This document shows, in pieces, positions 50,779 through 61,328 of a stretch of DNA of 64,000 bases (its first letter is position 1; the number at the start of each line of letters is the position of its first letter). Source of the stretch: CAG-826 sp964504595 (lineage in GTDB: Bacteria; Bacillota_I; Bacilli_A; RFN20; CAG-826); NCBI GenBank assembly GCA_964504595.1, contig CAZDEE010000002.1, positions 62,001-126,000 on the forward strand, written 5' to 3'. The notes under the pieces are model-generated. The model was given only the letters and a program-made list of their open reading frames with translations. It had not been told where the DNA came from and searched no databases. A program made the translations under genes and the position numbers.

Positions 50779-52455
50779 TTATTTAATTGAATCTAAATAT
50801 TGATCAATAAATGGAAGAGAAACACTATTGAAACCAGTATAAACATAATTAGAGTATAAATATGTTCCTAATCCTGAAATAGTCATATAAATACCATAGT
50901 CCATAACAGAATTACTTGCTTCATCATCTAATTTAATTGCGAGCATCATACCAGCAGGTGTGGCATCAAGAGCAATTACTTCATCTTTAAATAAAGAATA
51001 ACCAATATTTTGTGCGGTAAAGCAATCGCTATAGAATTGTAAGTGATCTTGATAATCACTAGTATTAACACCGGTAAAGGTATATTCTTTACCTTCCATA
51101 TATTCAAATATCAAAGTGATATTTTCAATATAATCATAATATTTAGTATAGAATTGACCATTTGAATTTTTTTCAGTAATTCTTTTGCCAATTTTTACTT
51201 CTTTTTCATTAGAAGCATTGATTGTTGTTGTAAAGTAATACACACCATCAACAAAATCTTCTTTACCATTGATATTAATATATCCATAATCGAACAATTC
51301 ATCTTCTTTATTGATTTGTTTGATATAGTCTTCATTAAAATCATAGAATACGGCATCATTAGTAAAGTATACTTTTCCAATATCTATTTGAGTTTCATCA
51401 GCTTTTGTATATTTTCCTAATTCACGAATATAATTATGATTTTTTGTTAACTCAATCGCGGATTTAATAGTAGGTTCAACTTCAGGATATGTTACTTCAT
51501 GATCTTTTAAATAAGTATTTAATAATGTATTTTCTTTATTCTCATTAATCATATCAAAGGTTAGAGATGCAGTATTGACATTTTGTTTAAAATATAAATA
51601 AGCAATGAATGAATATGGGGAAGTTATTTCAATAGTAACATTGACCATATCTTTAGCAATATTGTCTTTTAAAGTTGCAATATCTTGAGATTGAGTATTA
51701 ATATTTTGAGTCCAACAATAGAAGAATAAACCCATAACACTAGTATTTGTAATCGTGTAGGTATTACTTTCTTCAACTGCGACACCTTGGAAGTTAACTC
51801 CTAAAGAATCAAAATCAGTAATATCAATTAAAACATCAGTATATGAATAATAAGTAGATCTTAAATAAGTTGCACTAATGACGACATTATTTTCAACATT
51901 ATATAAGAAAGCACCTTCCTTATCGATACCTATTCCATATGAAGGAAACATAAAATCACTATTTGAAATGTAATTATATGAATCCTTATAGAAGTATTCA
52001 TTAGATTTCATTTCATAAGAATTGTTGTTATATGAAATAGATCCGTTTGTGGATACATGGTAACTTTCACTTTTTATAAAGCGATTAAGAACCGCGCCTA
52101 ATTGCATGGTTTCATGAACATCAATTTCAATTGATGAAGTAATACTTTCATTACTAATAAGTGTTGCAGTAATTGTGGCTTTTCCAACTGCGATACCTTT
52201 AACAATACCCGCACTTGAAATAGTGGCAATACTTTTATCAGAACTAGACCAATTAACTTTTTGCTCAGCATCATTGCTTTTCGCAACGAGAGTGATATAT
52301 TCACGAAGACCAACATCATTAGGGCCCTCAATAGAAATTGAGGTAACGTTTGACTCAGTTGTATTAATATTAGAATTACTTCCGCAACTTCCTAAAATAC
52401 CTAGGAAAGAAGCAGAAACAGCTAATAAGCATAATAATTTATTAAAGCGCTTCAT
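50779..52455 (-). CDS. Lipoprotein with a bacterial Ig-like (Big2) domain
   Basis: 558 residues. Signal peptide with lipobox (FLGILGSC, Cys near residue 23), a Thr/Ser/Asn linker, one Big2 domain at residues 38-115 (VTSISIEGPNDVGLREYITL, then VNWSSSDKSIATISSAGIVK), and a large C-terminal region without a recognised domain. Surface-exposed. The ATG at 52455 lies inside the end of the upstream gene, so translation is coupled and no clear ribosome-binding site is seen. Third gene of a lipoprotein operon. Confidence 0.78.
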   Translation of the reverse strand: MKRFNKLLCLLAVSASFLGILGSCGSNSNINTTESNVTSISIEGPNDVGLREYITLVAKSNDAEQKVNWSSSDKSIATISSAGIVKGIAVGKATITATLISNESITSSIEIDVHETMQLGAVLNRFIKSESYHVSTNGSISYNNNSYEMKSNEYFYKDSYNYISNSDFMFPSYGIGIDKEGAFLYNVENNVVISATYLRSTYYSYTDVLIDITDFDSLGVNFQGVAVEESNTYTITNTSVMGLFFYCWTQNINTQSQDIATLKDNIAKDMVNVTIEITSPYSFIAYLYFKQNVNTASLTFDMINENKENTLLNTYLKDHEVTYPEVEPTIKSAIELTKNHNYIRELGKYTKADETQIDIGKVYFTNDAVFYDFNEDYIKQINKEDELFDYGYININGKEDFVDGVYYFTTTINASNEKEVKIGKRITEKNSNGQFYTKYYDYIENITLIFEYMEGKEYTFTGVNTSDYQDHLQFYSDCFTAQNIGYSLFKDEVIALDATPAGMMLAIKLDDEASNSVMDYGIYMTISGLGTYLYSNYVYTGFNSVSLPFIDQYLDSIK

Positions 52456-54046
52456 ATTCAGATCTTGAAACTCCATAATTTATTTCTACTGGATTACCTA
52501 AATGTTCCATATTAAATGAACTAGCTTCGAAATATATAACTAAACCAACACGGCCGTTGTGGATTGAGGTGAATGCAGCAGTACCGATTGATTCAACACT
52601 TGAAGGAATATAAACTTTAGCTAAGCTACGATATCCATAGAAAGCAGAATCACCAATTGTTTTTAATCCATCATTGAAGTTTAATTCTTTTAATGAGGTA
52701 CAACCTTGGAATGCTTTAGTTCCAATGGTCTTAAGTGTACTTGGGAAACTAATTTCGTTAATTCCAGAGCAACCAAAGAATGAACTTTCACCAATGGTTT
52801 CAATTTTGGTTGAAGATAAATTAAGAGAAACTAATGAGGTACATCCGTTGAAGGCACCTTTACCAATTGAAGTTACTGCATTAGGAATATCAATGCTATT
52901 TAATGCGCGACAATTAGCAAATAAGTAGTCAGGAATTGTTTTAATAATAGTTGGAATATTAATAGTTCTTAAAGTTAAACAAGCTCCAAATGCAGCTTCT
53001 CCAAATTCAGAAACTAAATTAGGAATTGTTAATCTAGTTAATGCGTTACATGAATTAAAGGCATATGCTCCAATTTTAGTAACGGAGGTTGGAATCTTTA
53101 TTGATGATAAACGGGAACATTCTTCAAACATATAACTAGGAATCTCAGTTGGTTCACATAAGAAACTGACACTTGTTAATGCGGAACACTTAGAGAATGC
53201 ACCTTCACCGATTGTTTTAACGGTAGCAGGTAAGATAACTGCGTTAACTGCGCTATTTTCGGAGAAAGCTTTTTCACCGATAACTTCAAGAGCTGTTTTT
53301 TGTAATGCTAATGTGGATAAGTTACGAATCGCGGCCATTCCTCTAGATTCAACTTCTTTTAAAGCTGGTGAGAGAGATATGGAGGTAAGATAAGTATTTC
53401 CATACATTGCGTTTGCGCGTACTTTAGTAACAGTACTTGGCATATCATAGGAAGTGTTTTTAATTGCAGTTGGATAATAAACTAATTCAGTTTTGTCAAA
53501 ATTATATAAAATGTTGCTTTCGATAGAAAAATATTTATTTCCTTCCGCTAATTTGAGTTTATTTAAACTGTTATTTAAAGCGAAGGCTTTCTTACCAATT
53601 GTTTGTAAAGTTGATGGTAAACTAATTTCTTTAACGGATGGACACCAACAGAATGATTCTTCACCAATTTCAGTTACACCTTCAGGAATTTCAATTGATG
53701 TAATTTCAGAATCAGAAGTTAATCCTAAGAAAGCACGATCACTAATTTTTCTTAAGCTTTTTGGAAGAAATAAACTGTTGATTGTAGAATATTTAAAGGC
53801 ATCAGGACCAATTTCTCTAACTGGTAAATTTCCATATAATTCAGGAATGACAATATCTAATTCTACAGTTGCGCTTTCGACAAGAATATAGCCATCTTTT
53901 TTACTATTTAATTCATAAATTAAACCATCAGTTCCTTCAGTAATTGTGTAATGTTCTTTGGAAGATGATGATCCACATGAAGTGAAGGAGATAGTTCCTA
54001 AACCCATCACGATAGCCGTTAAGGCTAAAAATACTTTATTTTTCAT
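52442..54046 (-). CDS. BspA-like leucine-rich-repeat (LRR_5) lipoprotein
   Basis: 534 residues. Lipobox ISFTSC (Cys near residue 24), a short low-complexity linker, then about 17 LRR_5 repeats of 22-24 residues, each of the form IGxxAFxxCxxLxxIxIPxS (for example IGEESFCWCPSVKEISLPST). Family members mediate adhesion to host or matrix proteins. Second gene of the operon; 14-base overlap with the Big2 lipoprotein. Confidence 0.9.
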   Translation of the reverse strand: MKNKVFLALTAIVMGLGTISFTSCGSSSSKEHYTITEGTDGLIYELNSKKDGYILVESATVELDIVIPELYGNLPVREIGPDAFKYSTINSLFLPKSLRKISDRAFLGLTSDSEITSIEIPEGVTEIGEESFCWCPSVKEISLPSTLQTIGKKAFALNNSLNKLKLAEGNKYFSIESNILYNFDKTELVYYPTAIKNTSYDMPSTVTKVRANAMYGNTYLTSISLSPALKEVESRGMAAIRNLSTLALQKTALEVIGEKAFSENSAVNAVILPATVKTIGEGAFSKCSALTSVSFLCEPTEIPSYMFEECSRLSSIKIPTSVTKIGAYAFNSCNALTRLTIPNLVSEFGEAAFGACLTLRTINIPTIIKTIPDYLFANCRALNSIDIPNAVTSIGKGAFNGCTSLVSLNLSSTKIETIGESSFFGCSGINEISFPSTLKTIGTKAFQGCTSLKELNFNDGLKTIGDSAFYGYRSLAKVYIPSSVESIGTAAFTSIHNGRVGLVIYFEASSFNMEHLGNPVEINYGVSRSEYEAL

Positions 54047-54067
54047 ATATTTTTTTCCTTTCTTTAA

Positions 54068-55474
54068 TTATGCATTGATTAAATAATCTGGCATAACGGT
54101 TTTGTTGATATTTGAAAATGTAATTGTTGTTGTACATTCAGTAGTAATATAATTCATTTCAGAAAGAGCGATATAGCATGTTTCAGTGGCCACTAAGGTA
54201 AGATTCAAATCTTTATCAACTTTAATGAGCATGTCATTGAATGTCCATTCGGTAAATGGAAGAAGAGTCTTTAAACTAATAGAAGCTAAATCACTTAATT
54301 GATAACTACCAAATACTAATTCATTTTCACTTTCGCTTATGAATTGATAGCAGCCGGCATTAACAAGTCCGACATAAGGAAGAAGGTTTTGCATTTCAAT
54401 AGTTGTGGTTGAATATCCCATATAGTTATTAAAATCATATGAACGGATACATTCATGAGTAGTTGGATCGAAGTAATATCCATAAGGCTTTTTAGTTTTG
54501 CTATCTTTTTTATAGGCCATATAATAAGGATAAGCAACGTAATCTTGTTCAACTTCTCCAGTATCTTCATTTGTTACATCTTGTAATCTGTTCCATGTTT
54601 TTAATTCATATGAAATCATAGATTGATTTTTAATATCAACTAGATAATCGAAGTTAATATCTTGAATAGAAGTATCTTCATAATTAACATCAAAATGCAT
54701 TGTATAGTTATTAGCATCTCTTAATTCATAAAATGCATCGTTAAGTTTTTCATGAGCGGAAACTTCAGTATACGCTTCTAATTCACGAGGTGTTGTTTCA
54801 CCTTGTTTTGTTATATCAAGTTGGAATAAGTATTGTTGGATCATTGATGTTGATTCATCTTCCTCTTCCTCATATTCTAATAAAATATAGAATTGATCGA
54901 TTTCATCACCATCGAAATGAAGAGCAAATTGGGTGATATATAAGGCATCTTCACCAACTTGATAGCCGGTTAAAAAAGAAATAAATGATTTTGAAAGATT
55001 ATAATCGTTGACATTATACCAATTTGGACGATCACGAATGACCTTTAAATTTTTTACGGCTAGATTTCCAAAGTCATTGACCATTATGTCATCATAATTA
55101 GCATTTGTATAATACTCTTCAATGCTGTTATTTGTATAATTGATGACTCTTTCACCAAATTTTCCATCTTCAGTCTTATAATAATTTTCCATTACGATTG
55201 GATTATCATATTCTAAGTCTTGTTCTTGGTAATAATAGGCATTTTCACTTACTTCCGCTTCTACTAAATAATTCGTTTGTGTAGTTTTAGTACCATCATA
55301 GAAGGCATATCCTAATGATCCAGATGCACTAAATGAAGAACCTATTTTTTTAATAGCCCGTCCTAGTTTGGTGTATAATCCTTCGGTTTGTGAAATTGTT
55401 CCATTTGGATTGCTATTGCCACACGCACATAGCACTAAAGGAAGTAAACACCATAATAATTTGTTTTTTCTCAT
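54068..55474 (-). CDS. Large lipoprotein of unknown function
   Basis: 468 residues. Signal peptide with lipobox LVLCAC (Cys near residue 18). The remainder is rich in Tyr, Asp and Glu, with alternating beta-strand-like segments, and no domain is recognised. AAAGGAG lies upstream of ATG 55474. First gene of a three-lipoprotein operon transcribed away from the 922-residue lipoprotein gene. Confidence 0.75.
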   Translation of the reverse strand: MRKNKLLWCLLPLVLCACGNSNPNGTISQTEGLYTKLGRAIKKIGSSFSASGSLGYAFYDGTKTTQTNYLVEAEVSENAYYYQEQDLEYDNPIVMENYYKTEDGKFGERVINYTNNSIEEYYTNANYDDIMVNDFGNLAVKNLKVIRDRPNWYNVNDYNLSKSFISFLTGYQVGEDALYITQFALHFDGDEIDQFYILLEYEEEEDESTSMIQQYLFQLDITKQGETTPRELEAYTEVSAHEKLNDAFYELRDANNYTMHFDVNYEDTSIQDINFDYLVDIKNQSMISYELKTWNRLQDVTNEDTGEVEQDYVAYPYYMAYKKDSKTKKPYGYYFDPTTHECIRSYDFNNYMGYSTTTIEMQNLLPYVGLVNAGCYQFISESENELVFGSYQLSDLASISLKTLLPFTEWTFNDMLIKVDKDLNLTLVATETCYIALSEMNYITTECTTTITFSNINKTVMPDYLINA

Positions 55475-55613
55475 TATTTTCAACTCCTTTTGCGTCATTT
55501 TTTTTGCTTTAAAAATAACTTGAATATATTATAGTCGCAATAAATAAAAAAAACTATTTTTTTTTTTAATTTTTGGTGATAAACTAATCACTATAAAAAA
55601 AGGAGGCCATTTT

Positions 55614-58382
55614 ATGAAAAAAGCGGCAAAGCAATTATTATTCTTAGGGGCCTTACTCACAATAGCTAGCTGTTCAAGCGGTCAAGTGGATAATTCAAGC
55701 CCTACAAGTTCTTCACAAATACCAGTTGAAGAGAAGGTACAATATTTCTTAACTGGAAACATTGATTTGAATGACAAGTCAGTTGTGGAGCTAACAAAGG
55801 AAGGTACGACATATACATATAGTAATGTCACCCTTCGTAGAGGAAATTCTTTTTTAGTTTATTCTAACAAGGCGAGCTTATCTTATGATAACCTTGCAGC
55901 GCATGATGGATTTAAAGAAGGATTAAATGGCTATATTAATGTCCTCAATGAAGGTATTTATGATGTTATTGTCGATGCTTCTTTAGAAAGTGCAAAGTTA
56001 ACTTTAACCAAGAAGAGCAGCTCATATAATAGTGTTAAGCTCCATGTTGGAGATCAAAGTTATGATTTTACACTTAATGATGATTTTTCTTATCAATTAA
56101 ATGATGTGAATTTACTTTTTAGAGAGAAATTCTATATTAGCTTAGATGATGAGAAACTTTCATTTGATGATTATGATTATAATGATTTGTATTACAATGC
56201 ACTTCGTTTTGAAGATGAATCGGTTCAAGTCGTCCAAAAAGGAGATTTTAATTTCAAACTCGATTTTAAAAATGAAAATGCATTAATTGTTTCAAGCGAT
56301 AATGTTAAATTACCACAAATTACTCCTTCTAGTGTTAATGATTATGAAGCATTAGTTAATAGTTTAGAAAAACAATTCGTCGAATCTGGTTCTTCTTTAT
56401 CTATTAAGGAAGAAACATATTTAGAAGAAACTAAAGAAACTAGTAATGTTTATTATAAACAAAGAATTAATTTAAATGAGCATTACTATGAAGAAGTAAG
56501 AGGCGATGAAGAAGACGCTGTTAAAGTAAAAAGAGCAAATATCATCACTGATAAAAACTTCTATGAAATTACTGAATATGAAAATTCAACTACAAAGCCA
56601 TTAATTAATGGTTATATCTTAGGTGAACCTGAAGCCGCAACTGAGGAAGAAGAATCCACAATTGTTCGCGTTGATAAGAATTATATAACTTTAGATAAAG
56701 CAACTGATAAAATGATTGGAATGGTTGGTAAGGATTCATTTATTCGTTCAGCTTTAGGTAATGCTTATAAAGTAACCCACTTATATGATAGTGAACATAA
56801 TTCCACATCAGATAAGTTATATTATGAAAATGCCAATATAACAAGTTCATATATCAGTAACGTTGGCGACGCAATGAGCGTTAAAGCTACTAATATGGAA
56901 AAATATGTTAGATCATCAGGAATGGCATCCAAAGCTATCTATAATGAAATTTCATTTACTACAGATAACGATGGTTATCTAAAAGAAGGTAAATATGTTG
57001 TTACATATTACGAAGGAAACATTTTTGATGAAGATGAAAATTTATTAAGTGATGTAGTTGCAACTAAGAAAATCACTTATACTTTCTCTTATGAATACAA
57101 TGAAAGAGTCGCTCTTGAAAAATTTGATCTTGATATTAATGATTTATTAGTTGATGAATTTTATTTAACAGATGAAATTGTCGTAACCGCAGGTAATACA
57201 ATTAATAAATCCAATATTCCTGTTGTCTCATTTGATCCAGAAACCGCTATTAACAGCGGAGATTTACAAATCGTTGAATTCGATAGCGATTATTTAAAAC
57301 AAGGTGTTGGTGATAAGACAACATATACCGCTCGTAAACAAGGTGAAACCATTGTTAAAGTTGGTTTACCTTATTCTAATAAAGAATATGAAGTTTATGT
57401 AGTAATTGAATATGCTGATCCAACAAGCGTCAGCATTAGTCCATATCCATCATCATCTAGTGCTTATTATGTTGGTTCAACATATACATATACCGCGACT
57501 ATTTCTTCTAGTTATGCTGATCCAGCTGTTAAGGTTGAATCATCTAATGAAGATGTTGTTGAAGTAACTCATGTTGATAGTTTAGAAACACAAAGAAAGA
57601 ATGGTAAAGCTGAATTCTCAATTAAGATTCTTAAAGAATCTACATCTAGTGTGACAATTACCATTACTTCTGTAGCAAAAGCAAGTGTTAAAACTAGCTT
57701 TACTATAAAGAATATTTCTAAAGCATTAACATTAGAAGATTTTGTTGGAACTTATTATTATTCAAGTTATAGTGTTAAGATTCCTTGGGAATTATCAATC
57801 GATAATAAAGGACAAGCTAATTTAGTTGATACAAATAATACTGATGTTTCTTATAGCTTTAAAGTAAAAGTTGAAGGTTCAAATCTTGTTCTTGATTCAA
57901 GTGATGAGGTTAAAACATTTGAAGCTAAAGGTGATTATTATAATAAAACTGCCGGTATTAAATCATTGAAAATAAGCGCTATGACATTAAATGATGATAC
58001 TGATGTAATTAAAACAGTTGCTAATAATACATACACTACCTCTTTAAGTTTATATGAAGTAGCTTCGTTCTTTGATACTTATAACAATATGACCGATGCC
58101 TCTTCAGGAGCAACTTTAAAGGTTGCTAAAATTGAATATGGATCATCTGGTAGTCATACAATTACATATCAAGTTAATGATGGTGAAGATGTTTGGACAT
58201 TTACTGTTTCTCAAAGCACTTCCTCTAACAATGGTATTGGAAGTCCAGGTAGTTTAGCAAGAAATAACACAACCGTTTATGGAACAATTACTTTCTCTAA
58301 TTTAACTGATAATTCATGTACTTTACACTTCTATAAGAACAATGGTGACACATTTGATGTAACTTTCAATTTTACAAAATAA
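55614..58382 (+). CDS. Very large lipoprotein with Big-like C-terminal domains
   Basis: 922 residues. Lipobox TIASC (Cys near residue 20), a Ser/Thr/Pro linker, two beta-rich repeats (residues 45-130 and 135-215, recalling starch-binding/X25-like folds), an acidic middle, and Big-like strands near 605-720 (TSVSISPYPSSSSAYYVGST, then VESSNEDVVEVTHVD). Surface-exposed, substrate unknown. AAAGGAGG precedes the ATG. It diverges from the three-lipoprotein operon with a 139-base shared promoter region. Confidence 0.75.
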   Translation: MKKAAKQLLFLGALLTIASCSSGQVDNSSPTSSSQIPVEEKVQYFLTGNIDLNDKSVVELTKEGTTYTYSNVTLRRGNSFLVYSNKASLSYDNLAAHDGFKEGLNGYINVLNEGIYDVIVDASLESAKLTLTKKSSSYNSVKLHVGDQSYDFTLNDDFSYQLNDVNLLFREKFYISLDDEKLSFDDYDYNDLYYNALRFEDESVQVVQKGDFNFKLDFKNENALIVSSDNVKLPQITPSSVNDYEALVNSLEKQFVESGSSLSIKEETYLEETKETSNVYYKQRINLNEHYYEEVRGDEEDAVKVKRANIITDKNFYEITEYENSTTKPLINGYILGEPEAATEEEESTIVRVDKNYITLDKATDKMIGMVGKDSFIRSALGNAYKVTHLYDSEHNSTSDKLYYENANITSSYISNVGDAMSVKATNMEKYVRSSGMASKAIYNEISFTTDNDGYLKEGKYVVTYYEGNIFDEDENLLSDVVATKKITYTFSYEYNERVALEKFDLDINDLLVDEFYLTDEIVVTAGNTINKSNIPVVSFDPETAINSGDLQIVEFDSDYLKQGVGDKTTYTARKQGETIVKVGLPYSNKEYEVYVVIEYADPTSVSISPYPSSSSAYYVGSTYTYTATISSSYADPAVKVESSNEDVVEVTHVDSLETQRKNGKAEFSIKILKESTSSVTITITSVAKASVKTSFTIKNISKALTLEDFVGTYYYSSYSVKIPWELSIDNKGQANLVDTNNTDVSYSFKVKVEGSNLVLDSSDEVKTFEAKGDYYNKTAGIKSLKISAMTLNDDTDVIKTVANNTYTTSLSLYEVASFFDTYNNMTDASSGATLKVAKIEYGSSGSHTITYQVNDGEDVWTFTVSQSTSSNNGIGSPGSLARNNTTVYGTITFSNLTDNSCTLHFYKNNGDTFDVTFNFTK

Positions 58383-58420
58383 AGTGGTTTATTAGGGTAA
58401 TATAAAAGAAAAATACAAAA

Positions 58421-58459
58421 ACAAGGGGATGATGATAGGTTATTCATTATCTCCTTTTT
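58421..58459 (+). terminator. Terminator of the 922-residue lipoprotein gene
   Basis: AAGGGGATGATGA pairs with TCATTATCTCCTTT through several G-T wobbles, followed by T5. Confidence 0.6.
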
Positions 58460-58494
58460 AGATGCTTTTAAATTGGTAATTATTAAGTGAAAAA

Positions 58495-58544
58495 TAAAAA
58501 ACTATTATTCATTCTATATTGTTATAAACAGGATGAATTAATAG
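58495..58544 (-). terminator. Terminator of the M6 protease gene
   Basis: Minus strand CTATTAATTCAT pairs with ATGAATAATAG (one bulge) around a long loop, followed by T6. Confidence 0.55.
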
Positions 58545-58560
58545 CTTTATTAATTTAAAA

Positions 58561-60072
58561 TTAATTTTTTGTAATATTTATAGTAATAGAATCATTTTCA
58601 ATAGCCCCAACGGTTATAGTGTATCCAATTGTAGAACCATTGTTAAATTTATTATCACCATTTATAAAGAAATCTTCTGTTGGTGTGAATGTTGAACCAG
58701 TTTTCCAAATTGTTGAATTCCGATTAACATAAGTTCCATACTTATCTTTTCCAGAAAGGCCGTTTTTGATGGTGTTATTAACGCCGCTATCAATAAGATG
58801 AAGCAAACGATTAGTATCAGTATTTGTGGATAAATACGAGTATGATTTTGAATTGGAAGCTCCTATATATCCGGTATATATTGAAGATGATAGAACATCT
58901 GCCATTTCTTCTTGAGTATTTAGATAACTTATGAACTTTCCATTAGAATCTAATTTTACCATTCTAGCATCTACATGATAAATTCGTAATCCGCTATCGC
59001 TATACATTAAGTCGCGCGAATCAAAATAATATTTTGAATCTTGTTCATTATTGCCAGTTGGTGTGTAATATTCAATTAATAAATATTCATCAAAAATAGT
59101 TTTATTCCAATTGTCATTAATTAAAATTGCTTCACTATATAATGAAGAGGTTTTTAATTTAATGGTTGTTGATTCTGTTACCCAAATAGGATCAACCCAT
59201 CCTAAAGAAAATTTCGAATAAATATTATGATCACCGACATTATATGATTGCATATCTAACTCACCAGCACAGTTCCATGCTTTGTCATAATCATAGCAGT
59301 AATAATCATCCAATCCTAAAATATGACCCATTTCATGAATAAAGGTATGACCATCAATACCAGTAGGAGCGTTATCTCCTTCATAACTATTTAACATAAA
59401 GTCATAACTTAGCCACATATAATTATTTACTGTTGGACAATTCTTATTAGGATTATTATCGGTACAATAGCACCATGCCCACCACGCAGTAATGTTTTGT
59501 GAATAGCTGTTAGAATAAACAAAAATAACTGCATCTAAATAACCATCGCCATCTTGATCATATTCGCAAAGTTTATTATAGTCATATGAAGCATTTTTAT
59601 AAAAAATATCTCCGATATATGTTCCAGGATTATACTTATCATCGTTTTTATCATAGTTATTTGCGTATGTACTTCTTCGATCATTAACCTCAATTACTTG
59701 GTTATATACTTCACCAGTAATATTGAGTTTGCCATAACTAGATTTATTAAAAAATGATTTAACAGATTCCCAATTGGTGTTTTTCGATTCGCCAAAGAAT
59801 ATAGTTTCTAAATTATTTAACATCGATGATGTCCATTCTGGTCCATCAGAAAATTTTACAGGGACAATAAGTGCTTTTTGATTACCAGTAGAATTCATTG
59901 TTGGCCATCCTAATGATTCGTTTGTATCCCTTAATGTATTTGTGTACTTATTAAGAAACACTTGATTATCACTTGTATTTTGGGATGTATTTGTGCTTGT
60001 GCTAGGTGATGATACATTTGAATTACATGAACTAAGTAATAGCACTAGTAATAATATATTTCTTTTTTTCAC
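58561..60072 (-). CDS. M6-family secreted metalloprotease (lipoprotein)
   Basis: 503 residues. Lipobox LLLSSC (Cys near residue 16) and a Ser/Thr linker. The peptidase domain contains ALIVPVKFSD, a calcium-site-like YDQDGDGYLDAVIFVYS, and HTFIHEMGHILGLDDYY, the complete HExxHxxGxxD zinc site of M6 (immune-inhibitor-A-like) peptidases. The region after it is beta-rich with no recognised binding domain. A surface protease that could degrade host or food proteins. It is transcribed towards the lipoprotein cluster. Confidence 0.9.
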   Translation of the reverse strand: MKKRNILLLVLLLSSCNSNVSSPSTSTNTSQNTSDNQVFLNKYTNTLRDTNESLGWPTMNSTGNQKALIVPVKFSDGPEWTSSMLNNLETIFFGESKNTNWESVKSFFNKSSYGKLNITGEVYNQVIEVNDRRSTYANNYDKNDDKYNPGTYIGDIFYKNASYDYNKLCEYDQDGDGYLDAVIFVYSNSYSQNITAWWAWCYCTDNNPNKNCPTVNNYMWLSYDFMLNSYEGDNAPTGIDGHTFIHEMGHILGLDDYYCYDYDKAWNCAGELDMQSYNVGDHNIYSKFSLGWVDPIWVTESTTIKLKTSSLYSEAILINDNWNKTIFDEYLLIEYYTPTGNNEQDSKYYFDSRDLMYSDSGLRIYHVDARMVKLDSNGKFISYLNTQEEMADVLSSSIYTGYIGASNSKSYSYLSTNTDTNRLLHLIDSGVNNTIKNGLSGKDKYGTYVNRNSTIWKTGSTFTPTEDFFINGDNKFNNGSTIGYTITVGAIENDSITINITKN

Positions 60073-60276
60073 TTAATTTATTCCTCCTTATTTTTGCACA
60101 TTTATTTTATTATAAATTTTACTAGATGTACATTAAAATGATTATTAAGAATTTAATTTAAAATATGATTTCTTGGTTTTTAATTTCATGAAGAAAATAA
60201 GCATCAAAATAATAAAAAAATAAATATCACAAAGAAATTATCATATGATAAAATTAAGAAAAGGAGTGATAAAAAA

Positions 60277-61092
60277 ATGATTAAAGATAACTATTTTGTT
60301 TTAAATAATGGTGTTAAAATACCATCTATCGGATTTGGAACATGGCAAATTCCATGTGATAAGGCAACTTCTGCTGTATTATCAGCATTGAATCATGGAT
60401 ATCTTCATATTGATAACGCTGTGGCATATGGTAACTGTAAGGAAGTTGGAGAAGGAATAAAGAAAAGTTCTTTAAAAAGAGAAGAAATATTCATTACTTC
60501 AAAAGTACCTGCGGAAATAAAGACATATCATGAAGCTAAAGAATGTATTGAAAATGCTTTAAAGGATCTTGGTGTTGATTATATAGATCTTATGCTTATA
60601 CACGCGCCTAGACCATGGGCACAGATGCATGATTTTTCTTTAAAACTATATAAAGAAAATGTAGAAGTTTATAAAGCATTAGAGGAAGCTTATAAGGAAG
60701 GAAAATTAAAATCTATCGGAGTATCTAATTTTATGATTGATGATATAGAAAATATATTGAATAATTGTGAGATTGTTCCACAAGTTAATCAAATATGTAT
60801 TCATATTGGTAATACACCTTTAGATTTAATTGAATATTGCAAGAAAAATAATATTTTAGTAGAAGCGTATTCGCCAATTGCTACAGGAAGATTATTAAAT
60901 AATGAACAAGTGAAATTACTTGCAGATAAATACAATGTTTCAATTGCCCAATTATGTATTAGATATTGTTTAGAAATAGGAACATTACCTCTTCCGAAAA
61001 GTGATAATGAACAACATATTAAAGAAAATATTGATGTTGATTTTAGCATTGAAAAAGAAGATATTGAAGCTTTATTAAAACAACGGTTATAA
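60277..61092 (+). CDS. Aldo/keto reductase
   Basis: 271 residues. NGVKIPSIGFGTWQ start, catalytic Asp and Tyr in HIDNAVAYGN (usual DTAxxYGN), Lys in ITSKVP and His in LIHAPRP; IGVSNF and a C-terminal LPLPKSDNEQHIKENI for NADPH. Related to 2,5-diketogluconate/methylglyoxal reductases, which could complement mgsA 1.3 kb away. AAGGAG ribosome-binding site. Confidence 0.92.
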   Translation: MIKDNYFVLNNGVKIPSIGFGTWQIPCDKATSAVLSALNHGYLHIDNAVAYGNCKEVGEGIKKSSLKREEIFITSKVPAEIKTYHEAKECIENALKDLGVDYIDLMLIHAPRPWAQMHDFSLKLYKENVEVYKALEEAYKEGKLKSIGVSNFMIDDIENILNNCEIVPQVNQICIHIGNTPLDLIEYCKKNNILVEAYSPIATGRLLNNEQVKLLADKYNVSIAQLCIRYCLEIGTLPLPKSDNEQHIKENIDVDFSIEKEDIEALLKQRL

Positions 61093-61328
61093 AAAATATA
61101 TAAGATTTAATATAACAGAAATTATCTATAATTAAATACCATATCAAATATACTTATAAATTATATAAGTAAGAAAATGATTTGATTATGGTGTTTTTTT
61201 ATTATCTTTTTAGCTGAAAATTATAAATAAAATTAGTGTGTTTTTAAAAAGTCCCTATAAAAAGTGTAATTATTTCTTGCTGGCTGATAAAAATAGCATG
61301 TAATATATTTGAAAAGAGCCTTAAATAT

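Noticed and set aside
48482..50780. Direct repeat of the tRNA-Ser(CGA) 3' end as an att site
   Set aside because: I found no second copy of the tRNA end downstream and no integrase gene, so a site-specific island is not supported.
52442..54046. DNA tandem repeat or CRISPR-like array
   Set aside because: The periodicity is that of protein LRR_5 repeats with divergent DNA; no identical repeats with unique spacers exist.
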